This document shows, piece after piece, positions 1-5,684 of a stretch of 8,357 nucleotides of DNA. This DNA comes from an uncultured Bryobacterales bacterium (GTDB taxonomy: Bacteria > Acidobacteriota > Terriglobia > Bryobacterales > Bryobacteraceae). The position numbers and the translations under genes are program-made. Each line of letters starts with the position of its first letter. Within the stretch, counting starts at the first letter, position 1. The DNA lies in contig CALMAV010000121.1 of NCBI GenBank assembly GCA_937859895.1, forward strand, positions 1 to 8,357. Reading direction: 5' to 3'. Below the pieces are notes generated by a model that had not been told where the DNA came from, did not search any database, and was given only the letters and a program-made list of their open reading frames with translations.

Positions 1-181
1 CCGTTGCCGTCGTTCCTCTTGCATGGGTCATATTCGGGAAGCGACAAAAGTCAACATCCATCAGATTCGTTCTGGAAAGAGCTTCCTCGACCAAACGGGA
101 GAAGTCTCCTCGGTAGCGCAGAAGTGAGCGTAGGCTGTCGTTAACTTCAGCTGTAAGCCTCAAGAACAGCTTCATCTTCAC
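1..181 (-). CDS. Partial small ribbon-helix-helix-like protein downstream of trbI (C-terminus outside window)
   Basis: An open frame starts at GTG 181 and runs off the left edge after 60 codons. AGGG at 187-190 sits 5 bases before the GTG; an in-frame ATG at 175 is the alternative start. The N-terminus reads VKMKLFLRLTAEVNDSLRSL, then LRYRGDFSRLVEEAL. A short basic/hydrophobic strand is followed by a helix and a second helix, which is the pattern of a ribbon-helix-helix (MetJ/Arc-type) DNA-binding fold. The call rests on this pattern only, with no family match confirmed. The gene begins 26 bases after the trbI stop, so it is probably co-transcribed. In several Trb elements a small RHH-like DUF2274 protein follows trbI, so the position fits. 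An operon autoregulator or a relaxosome accessory protein is possible, but the function is inferred. Residues after about 45 (a stretch ending RGTTAT) could lead into a second domain that is not visible here. Confidence 0.6.
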   Translation of the reverse strand, partial: MKMKLFLRLTAEVNDSLRSLLRYRGDFSRLVEEALSRTNLMDVDFCRFPNMTHARGTTAT

Positions 182-186
182 GGTCG

Positions 187-194
187 CCCTTTTT
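187..194 (-). promoter_or_regulatory. Ribosome binding site of the RHH-like gene
   Basis: On the minus strand the bases read AAAAAGGG, then CGACC, then the GTG start. The AGGG core lies 5 bases before GTG 181 and 11 bases before ATG 175. This spacing slightly favours the GTG, but both starts remain possible. Confidence 0.45.
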
Positions 195-207
195 ACTGGT
201 GACACAC

Positions 208-1812
208 TTACAGCCCTGAGCGCCTTTTCAGAGCCTGATCTGACTTCGGCATTTCTGGATCGGCGCTCTCCGGTTCGTAAGGAGCATCGAACAGGATGTC
301 ACGATTGACGCGAACCGTAAACTTGTATCCGACTGGAACTTTGATTGTTGGTTGAACGTTCAAATTGCGGCGAGTAATCTGGGCTCCGGTCTCGGAAAGC
401 TCGCGTCCGACCGACGAAGAGGCGGTTTCTGAAACGCTCGGAGTGGCAAGCACACTCTGACTGTGCCGCTGTGAAATCTCGAACGCAGCATTGAAGGCAC
501 TGGTCAGAGCAGCAAAGCCAAAGAGCCGTTTGTAATGCCGATCGACCTTGTCGCGGAGACCTGAATTTCCCTGACTGTCCAAACCGACCATGCCTGAAAG
601 GTCGATAGAAGAAGCGTCAGGAAAAATGATTCGATTCCAGACAACCTGGACTCCATCTTGTCCATAGGCGACTCGCGAATCGTACCGTCCAAACAATCGT
701 GAGCCCTGAGGGATAAGCAGATAGCGACCGCTCGCGGTGTCGTATACGTTGGACAGCACCAGTGCCTTGATCTCACCAGGGAGATCAGAGTTCAAAGACT
801 GTTCTAAAACGGCCGGGATTTCCCAGCCGGCTTTAATCTCGTATTCCGACAGTGGCGCGCGCCGGATCGACTTCAGATAGTCATCAGTTTTCTTAGCTGA
901 CGCGGAGTCGATAAATTGCTCTTTCTTGGTCTGCATGTTTTGAGAATCGTAGTCGGCTGAACCGGTTTGAGGGGTTGTCACTGAAGACAAGAGATTGGAG
1001 CTAAGACCAGACTGCTCAGCGTTACGTCCACCGGAGAGCGCAGCACCTAAAGCAGCAACCTGTGCAAGATCATTTTGTCTAGTGGGGTTTAGACCTGCTG
1101 AGCTCATGCCGGAAGACTCCGCACTTGCCGTTAGATGAACACCGGTAGGCGCTTGCATCGCTTCCTGTTCCCGCCGATATGACTCTTGTACACGACGTTC
1201 TTCGGGGCTTGCCTCCTGTGCTTGCTGAGGCGCAATCGGCGGCGGTGCCCGACGGATTGCAACGCGCTCGATGGACGCGTTTTGGTTTCCGCAGGGACGA
1301 CCACTCAGCGGATCGTATCGATAAGGTTGGCCAGTCCTTAGGTCCGAACCACACCCGAGATCACCCTTGTCACAAGGAGTTCCCGTCTGAGGATTGAAGC
1401 GATAATGCTCGCCAGTCTTGGAATCTGCACCGCAGGCGGCCACACCTTCAGCAGTTTGTGCGTTTGCCTCACCAGGAGGTTTGAGTTGGCCGGACGGCTG
1501 TCCGGGTTTCACAGCAGCGTTCCCCGGAGGAATAGCTTTGGTGAATTCGTTTCCTGCTGATGTTGCGGGAGCCAACGCTTTCGGGATCCCGGCACGGTCT
1601 GCCTTCACCTGAGCAGTCTTGCTTCGTTTCAACCCGCCGTAAGCGAATGCTAGTAAGAGCAAGAAAGCAACAGCGGCAATTGCGCCGGCAGCGCGCTTGC
1701 TTACACGTCGAGGCTCAGGCGGCTTTGGGTTTAGGTTTAGGCCCGATGGAGCCGAGATCGGCTCGACCGAAGGTCCCTGCGTGGTATGCGGCTCACTACC
1801 CTTTTGGCTCAC
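208..1812 (-). CDS. trbI: TrbI/VirB10-family conjugal transfer protein, inner-to-outer-membrane core component
   Basis: TrbI (VirB10) spans from the inner membrane through the periplasm to the outer-membrane ring of the core complex. I chose GTG 1812, giving 534 residues, because GGAG stands 7 bases upstream; an open extension to 1884 lies wholly inside trbG. Visible parts in order: a short cytoplasmic Pro-rich segment (about 18-36); one membrane helix (about 41-61, AVAFLLLLAFAYGG); a long Pro/Ala/Gln-rich periplasmic linker; two cysteine-bounded repeats (127-147 and 154-174); a charged PEERR...REQ stretch (about 203-217); and the C-terminal VirB10 domain (about 331-511) with IPQGSRL (367-373), the hydrophobic antenna-like RLFGFAALTSAFNAAF, and IKVPVGYKFTVRVNRDI near the end. 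The start overlaps the end of trbG by 17 bases, suggesting translational coupling. The family call is firm; the repeats are unusual. Confidence 0.95.
   Translation of the reverse strand: MSQKGSEPHTTQGPSVEPISAPSGLNLNPKPPEPRRVSKRAAGAIAAVAFLLLLAFAYGGLKRSKTAQVKADRAGIPKALAPATSAGNEFTKAIPPGNAAVKPGQPSGQLKPPGEANAQTAEGVAACGADSKTGEHYRFNPQTGTPCDKGDLGCGSDLRTGQPYRYDPLSGRPCGNQNASIERVAIRRAPPPIAPQQAQEASPEERRVQESYRREQEAMQAPTGVHLTASAESSGMSSAGLNPTRQNDLAQVAALGAALSGGRNAEQSGLSSNLLSSVTTPQTGSADYDSQNMQTKKEQFIDSASAKKTDDYLKSIRRAPLSEYEIKAGWEIPAVLEQSLNSDLPGEIKALVLSNVYDTASGRYLLIPQGSRLFGRYDSRVAYGQDGVQVVWNRIIFPDASSIDLSGMVGLDSQGNSGLRDKVDRHYKRLFGFAALTSAFNAAFEISQRHSQSVLATPSVSETASSSVGRELSETGAQITRRNLNVQPTIKVPVGYKFTVRVNRDILFDAPYEPESADPEMPKSDQALKRRSGL
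1291..1434 (-). repeat. Twin cysteine-bounded repeat encoded within trbI
   Basis: Two in-frame copies of a 21-residue unit occupy 1372-1434 and 1291-1353, offset by 27 residues (81 bases). Each unit starts with CGxD, has TG at positions 7-8, YR at 11-12 and P at 15, and ends GxPC. Eleven of 21 residues are identical and most others are conservative (A/S, K/R, E/Q, F/Y, N/D, T/S). About 40 of 63 bases match, so the duplication is old or maintained at the protein level. The units lie in the periplasmic linker after the TrbI membrane helix, so the paired cysteines could form disulfides. Function is unknown. Confidence 0.85.
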
Positions 1813-2851
1813 GGCTAATCTCCACCTTTTGAGATTTCTTTCCACTGCCAAGAACAAGTTGAGCGCGGTCAAAGAGGCGGTCAACTATATAGGTCTGCTG
1901 CCGTACGCGATAGTTCGTCATCTCACCCTTTCCATCTGCCCCCAGGACGAGCAAGACCGGAACCTCGCGATGCTGCATCTCTGGCGGCATCTGGATGTAC
2001 GTCTTTGCGCCGTCGTCGTAGACACGGACGGGTCTTACGTGCTCGCTCTTGCCACTGATGCGATAACCGAAATTAAGGTTCTCAGCTGGCACCATCGCTG
2101 GCGACACCTCTGAATCCCGTTTGCTTTGCTTTGTGGCAATTCGCTGATCTACTATTTGCTGTTGCCACTTGCGAGCGTTGTCATCTTCCGGGTACTGGAA
2201 AGCGACCCGCGCGACGTACTCTTCTGGTTTGGAAATCAGCCGAAGATAGTAAGCCCGACGATCTGTTGCAATCAGCAAATTTGTGTCAAGTCCCGCGACC
2301 GTCGGCTTCAACGCAATCACCGACGTCGCGTCTGAACCCGCGCCATACATCGCGGGAGAAATGTTCCACCGTATTGAGTCGCCGATCTGCGGTTCACCGA
2401 CGATGTGTTCGCCCGCCTGCAGCTCAATGATGCAGACCCGCAAGGGAGCGCAAACTACCGTTGGCAGACCTGCGCCGAAACTGTAGAGAACTCTTCCGTC
2501 TGCACCGGCAGCAGGCTCATTTGTTCCGCCACGCCACTTTTCACTCACTCTAACCGCAGCGAGAGCAGTGGGACTTAGTGAAATATCTTGTGCGGGGCGA
2601 GACGCCGATTCGGTCCTAGGTGCGTTCTTGTTTAAGGTTGCGAACTGTGGGGTAACCGCTTCGTGCTTTAGAGACAGATCTAGGCTGCTCAGGTCGTTCA
2701 AGGCGCCAATCTGAGCTCCGTAGTCGTATTGCTTAAGCAAATCGGGAACGCCGGCTTTGGACTGAACTTTGTCCGCGGGCAGCACGGCGGTCGAGGTCTG
2801 ACCGAACACGCTGAATCCGAAGCAGATGCCCGTGATGATTGTCTTTCTCAT
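1796..2851 (-). CDS. trbG: TrbG/VirB9-family conjugal transfer protein
   Basis: TrbG is the VirB9 counterpart, a periplasmic/outer-membrane core protein that binds TrbI. The 351-residue frame starts at ATG 2851, with AGGAGG 5 bases upstream. The N-terminus MRKTIITGICFGFSVFGQ is a Sec-type signal peptide. A poorly conserved linker (about 25-95) precedes the VirB9 N-terminal domain (about 100-225), with GRVLYSFGAGLPTVVCAPLR, GEPQIGDSIRWNISP, LKPTVAGLDTNLLIATDRR and YVARVAFQYPEDD. A Lys/Gln/Arg-rich hinge (about 228-255) follows, then the C-terminal domain (about 258-345) with LNFGYRISG, VRVYDDGAKTYIQMP and TYIVDRLFDRAQLVLG. All are characteristic TrbG segments. It begins 27 bases after trbF and its end overlaps the start of trbI. 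Cys134 and Cys140 could pair. No trbH-like gene separates it from trbI. Confidence 0.96.
   Translation of the reverse strand: MRKTIITGICFGFSVFGQTSTAVLPADKVQSKAGVPDLLKQYDYGAQIGALNDLSSLDLSLKHEAVTPQFATLNKNAPRTESASRPAQDISLSPTALAAVRVSEKWRGGTNEPAAGADGRVLYSFGAGLPTVVCAPLRVCIIELQAGEHIVGEPQIGDSIRWNISPAMYGAGSDATSVIALKPTVAGLDTNLLIATDRRAYYLRLISKPEEYVARVAFQYPEDDNARKWQQQIVDQRIATKQSKRDSEVSPAMVPAENLNFGYRISGKSEHVRPVRVYDDGAKTYIQMPPEMQHREVPVLLVLGADGKGEMTNYRVRQQTYIVDRLFDRAQLVLGSGKKSQKVEISREPKG
1820..1826 (-). promoter_or_regulatory. Ribosome binding site deciding the trbI start, inside trbG
   Basis: GGTGGAG on the minus strand lies within the last codons of trbG. Its GGAG core is 7 bases before GTG 1812. This is the main reason for preferring the GTG over the longer open frame that begins at 1884. 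Confidence 0.75.
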
Positions 2852-2856
2852 AAACT

Positions 2857-2862
2857 CCTCCT
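2857..2862 (-). promoter_or_regulatory. Ribosome binding site of trbG
   Basis: A full-consensus AGGAGG on the minus strand is followed by 5 bases and ATG 2851. It is among the strongest sites in the window and fixes the trbG start. Confidence 0.8.
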
Positions 2863-2878
2863 ATCGACCATCCTTTCC

Positions 2879-3589
2879 TCACTGAAAGATCCGGGACCAG
2901 TTCGCGGACACTACATACAAACCAAGCGGGTTGATTCGGGCGAGTCGCTCGTCTGAGGGAGGATTAGTCGCCACCGTAAAGGTTCCTTTCCAGTGGTCAG
3001 TGCTCTTCACTGCTCCGTATAAGTCCCTCGATGTCTCAAGCCACTCGACCTCAAAGGATCGGTCGCTGGTGGGCAACACCGATCGAACATCGACTGACAC
3101 CGTCTCGCTCTGAGCCCGCTCGAAAGGTTGGTTCGAACGATAGAACTCGGAAATGAAAACCATGGCCGGACTGTTGTTAGCGATGTGGCTATAAACCCGA
3201 TCAATTGCTTTCCGCTGCGCGATCCCGTCCGTTGTGACCGATCTCAGCTCTTCCACCCACTGCAATACAGTCGCCTTCTTCAGGCGCTCGTCGGTCGTTG
3301 AGGTTTGATCCCCAAGACCAGTAACAATCGGTCTGCCGAAGCTATCGAGCACAGCGATGAACGGAACAACGCGCGCGCGAGAAGACTGCCAAATCAAACC
3401 ACCTGCGAGCGTCAGAGCGATCAGGGCGCAGAGGACTGCCATTGTGCGCCAGTTTCGAGCGCGCGTGATCTGGTCACCATAGCGTTCATCCCATTCCCGG
3501 CGAGCTGCCAGATAGGGGTTGTATGACGATTCGTCATTTCTCGCCGAAACGATTTCCTTCGGCTTTGATACAAAGATTGCGAGGCTCAT
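2879..3589 (-). CDS. trbF: TrbF/VirB8-family conjugal transfer protein, inner-membrane scaffold
   Basis: TrbF is the VirB8 counterpart, a bitopic inner-membrane protein whose periplasmic domain nucleates channel assembly. The 236-residue frame starts at ATG 3589, with GGGAG 9 bases upstream; this site touches the end of trbL, and the gap between the two genes is 16 bases. The cytoplasmic N-terminus carries the TrbF signature NPYLAARREWDERYG (about 24-38). One membrane helix follows (about 48-67, ending LAGGLIWQ), then the VirB8 NTF2-like periplasmic domain (about 74-236). That domain shows VVPFIAVLDSFGRP near its start, LQWVEELRSVTTD in the middle, and VEWLETSRDLYG and NPLGLYVVSANWSR near the end. 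Length and layout are normal for TrbF, and nothing looks damaged. Confidence 0.96.
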   Translation of the reverse strand: MSLAIFVSKPKEIVSARNDESSYNPYLAARREWDERYGDQITRARNWRTMAVLCALIALTLAGGLIWQSSRARVVPFIAVLDSFGRPIVTGLGDQTSTTDERLKKATVLQWVEELRSVTTDGIAQRKAIDRVYSHIANNSPAMVFISEFYRSNQPFERAQSETVSVDVRSVLPTSDRSFEVEWLETSRDLYGAVKSTDHWKGTFTVATNPPSDERLARINPLGLYVVSANWSRIFQ

Positions 3590-3605
3590 GGCTCGGTTCT
3601 CCCTT

Positions 3606-5255
3606 CTATTCGTGGTGATCTATCGGCATGCGTGGCGGTGATCCTGGCGAGTGCGCATCATTCAGTTGCACCTTTCGGACCGCGTTCGATGCTTTTCGCA
3701 GGCGGTCGCTGGCCTTAGCCGCACCCCGAGCTACGCTGTTGTTCTGGCCAGACGACGATTCCGGCGTTGATTCGCTTGGCGCTTCGGAAGCCGCTTCATT
3801 CGGGGTTACTTTGTCCGCTGCTTTGATTCCGCTCGCTGGAGGTGGCACGCCTTTAGACTTGCTTGCAGAGGCAAATCCACTGGCTGGACGCTCCGACTCA
3901 AAGCCGGAACCCGCCAAGCTTTGGCCCCCCATGTCTTCGAGCGCATTAGCTGCAGACTGGGAGCCCTGACTTCTTGCTGTTCCAGTCCCGTTTCCATTTG
4001 CTGAGTTTCCGTTCACCGGTGGATTAACACCCTGCCCACTGCTGAAGCTAGCGGACGAGCTTGCCGGCGGCCGTACTGCCGAACCAGTTGCAGCAGCACC
4101 CGACGTTGAGCCCCCGGCTGTAGATGCAGATCCCACTGAAGAGACTGCGCTTGCAACCGACGACCCGGAGACCCCAGCGCTAGCAGCGGAGGAAGTCCCG
4201 GCTGCTGCAGATGCGCCTCCGGCAGCCCCGCCAGCACCAACCGCCCCTGCACCCGCAACTCCAGCTATAGCGCCAGCGCCCATCGATGCCGCAGCAAGCG
4301 CGGCTCCTGCAACGGCCGTTCCGGTCATAACCAAATCTCCGCCGGTCAAGGCCGGAGAGCCTCCGATAACAGCGCCGAACAGCTTTGGAATCTGCCAGCA
4401 ACACATCATGTAAATCAAGGAACCGCCAATCACATCGAGCGCGGTCTTGGCTGGTGACGCCGAAGTTCCAATTCCGGAAGCCTCGGCGTTCCATCCAGCA
4501 CCGAGGCTTTGGCCCGCAGCGATCATGCAATAGAGGACGAGTAGCTTGATTCCAATCGAGACGGCCAAGCCGATATAGCGCTCTGCATAAGGCGCTGTCC
4601 ACCGGCTGCCTCCAAAGCCGAGGAAGATGTACCCGGCGGAGACTACCAAGTAACTCTCGACCAATGTCACAACAAGGTTGATGGTGATAATGACGTACGA
4701 GACAAAGATCAAGAGCGCGCCCACTGCGCAGAGAAGGGCCGATCCGATGTCGCCGCTCAGAAAAGCCGATCCGCTGGCACCGGCCAAGAGTGACCCGGCA
4801 ACATCCAGTCCCTGAACAAACACGCTACTCGGAGAGATAGGAGCACCAAGACCTGATGCGTTTTGACCGATCTGTTCGAAGCTATCGAGAATGTCGGGAA
4901 TCCAGGTAGAACCGTTGACCAACAGGGCGTAGAACGCCCCGATCCACATCAGCTTGCGAATAAGACCGGCAATCCAACTTTGGAGATCAGTCTTGTCCAG
5001 GGCAAGCGCAATAACGGACCATCCAAATTCAATGAACGCCAGGAACCAAAACAATCTCTGTGCGTCCGTCCAAATGTTTGTTGTCCATTGGGCGCGAAAA
5101 GAACGCATTTGCGACAAGATGTCGCCAGCGGTCGTTGAGTTGAATGTCTGGCCGTGTACTGCAACGGAAGAGAAGACGACCACGGTAAGCGCCGTGGTCG
5201 TAAATCTGATCGGCAAGCCCTTTAAAGCCGAGCGCTTCAACTTTCCTCGTTTCAA
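3606..5255 (-). CDS. trbL: TrbL/VirB6-family polytopic inner-membrane conjugal transfer protein
   Basis: TrbL is the VirB6-like integral membrane part of the translocation channel. I chose TTG 5255 (549 residues) because GGGGAGAGG lies 6 bases upstream and the product then starts with a basic segment followed by a signal-like helix (about 19-34, TTTALTVVVFSS). TTG 5285 and TTG 5240 are real alternatives, and no in-frame ATG precedes the helix. From 5255 numbering, hydrophobic segments follow at about 68-87, 100-114, 169-203, 205-215, 228-250 and 273-287. FLGFGGSRWTAPYAERYI (about 211-228) and the following GGSPALTGGD are typical of TrbL. From about 311 the chain becomes a hydrophilic Ala/Gly/Ser-rich tail of roughly 240 residues, ending in a basic patch and PIDHHE. 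Such tails are common in TrbL but highly variable. It follows the trbK-like gene closely. Confidence 0.93.
   Translation of the reverse strand: MKRGKLKRSALKGLPIRFTTTALTVVVFSSVAVHGQTFNSTTAGDILSQMRSFRAQWTTNIWTDAQRLFWFLAFIEFGWSVIALALDKTDLQSWIAGLIRKLMWIGAFYALLVNGSTWIPDILDSFEQIGQNASGLGAPISPSSVFVQGLDVAGSLLAGASGSAFLSGDIGSALLCAVGALLIFVSYVIITINLVVTLVESYLVVSAGYIFLGFGGSRWTAPYAERYIGLAVSIGIKLLVLYCMIAAGQSLGAGWNAEASGIGTSASPAKTALDVIGGSLIYMMCCWQIPKLFGAVIGGSPALTGGDLVMTGTAVAGAALAAASMGAGAIAGVAGAGAVGAGGAAGGASAAAGTSSAASAGVSGSSVASAVSSVGSASTAGGSTSGAAATGSAVRPPASSSASFSSGQGVNPPVNGNSANGNGTGTARSQGSQSAANALEDMGGQSLAGSGFESERPASGFASASKSKGVPPPASGIKAADKVTPNEAASEAPSESTPESSSGQNNSVARGAAKASDRLRKASNAVRKVQLNDAHSPGSPPRMPIDHHE
4026..4325 (-). 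other. Ala/Gly/Ser low-complexity tail segment of trbL
   Basis: Within the trbL frame, 77 of 100 consecutive residues encoded here are Ala, Gly or Ser. The first third (repeated GA/AG pairs) resembles a weakly hydrophobic segment, and the rest is Ser-rich and probably disordered. The tail continues at lower bias to about 3726. The skewed composition keeps other frames open, so the apparent open frames around 4013-4602 are shadows. Confidence 0.85.
5176..5201. repeat. Perfect 10-bp inverted repeat (hairpin) in the 5' part of trbL
   Basis: ACGACCACGG at 5176-5185 is the exact reverse complement of CCGTGGTCGT at 5192-5201, with a 6-base loop. It falls about 55-80 bases inside the trbL message, over the codons for the signal-like helix TTTALTVVV. 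The repetition of Thr (ACN) and Val (GTN) codons makes complementarity easier, since ACG/ACC and GTC/GTG can pair. A role in translational control is therefore possible but unproven. Confidence 0.6.
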
Positions 5256-5308
5256 GACACACCTCTCCCCACTGGGTTCCTGCAACTCTTTCCTTTGACG
5301 GTTTCTAC

Positions 5309-5659
5309 CTAGTGGTTGCCCGCACCAAACTTCCGGTCGTCACTCTTTGTTTGACTGGGTGCATAGAACGCGATGCGACCGGATGCTCTGCACAACTTGC
5401 CTTCTGTTGAATCGCCCCAGGTTGCCGAAGCCGCTGAGCGAACGGGCTTGCACATCCCTTCGATATCTCTGGCGACCTCGGGGTGCTTTGCCAACCATTG
5501 CGCCATTGATCGTTCTGAGGTTGCGGACAAGTCCCCTGCACCGGACGCTTCTGCTTTCGTTACTATCGGGCTCGGTTGCTCGGGACGCGAGCAATTGGTT
5601 GCTGCAGTCAAGCCAACGATCACTCCTCCTGCAAAGAGGAATTGTCTTAGTCGGTTCAC
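5309..5659 (-). CDS. Small TrbK/EexN-like putative entry-exclusion lipoprotein
   Basis: A 116-residue frame starts at GTG 5659, 25 bases after the trbJ stop, with AGAGG about 12 bases upstream. The N-terminus VNRLRQFLFAGGVIVGLTAATNC looks like a lipoprotein signal, with Cys23 the candidate lipidated residue. Asn directly before the Cys is a poor lipobox, so plain Sec export is possible. Residues 53-70 (AQWLAKHPEVARDIEGMC) and W81...GKLC90 match the small-exclusion-lipoprotein pattern of an aromatic/Leu-His-Pro helix followed by Cys pairs, as I recall it for TrbK/EexN proteins. Its place between trbJ and trbL is that of trbK in IncP and Ti operons. In IncP, TrbK blocks redundant DNA entry; that role is inferred here. 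The C-terminus DDRKFGAGNH closely resembles the end of TrbJ. A VirB7-like structural role is an alternative, as no trbH is present. Confidence 0.75.
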   Translation of the reverse strand: MNRLRQFLFAGGVIVGLTAATNCSRPEQPSPIVTKAEASGAGDLSATSERSMAQWLAKHPEVARDIEGMCKPVRSAASATWGDSTEGKLCRASGRIAFYAPSQTKSDDRKFGAGNH

Positions 5660-5684
5660 GCTTCTGTTTGCCTCTGACTACCAT

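Noticed and set aside
182..207. Possible terminator between trbI and the next gene
   Set aside because: The 26-base gap contains an A-run that serves as part of the ribosome binding site, but no stem-loop.
1813..1884. 24-residue N-terminal extension of trbI
   Set aside because: It is entirely within trbG coding sequence, and the GTG at 1812 has a well-placed GGAG.
1697..2113. 138-residue plus-strand frame over the trbI/trbG junction
   Set aside because: It is antisense to two recognised genes and shows no domain pattern or start signal.
4013..4602. Overlapping minus-strand frames of 81 and 140 residues in trbL
   Set aside because: They are out-of-frame readings of the GC-rich trbL tail, with Arg/Cys/Trp-rich nonsense composition.
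5340..5684. ATG at 5684 directly after the trbJ stop, opening a 114-residue frame
   Set aside because: The position is attractive, but the frame gives a charged product without leader or family features. The GTG 5659 frame gives the signal peptide and the exclusion-family pattern.
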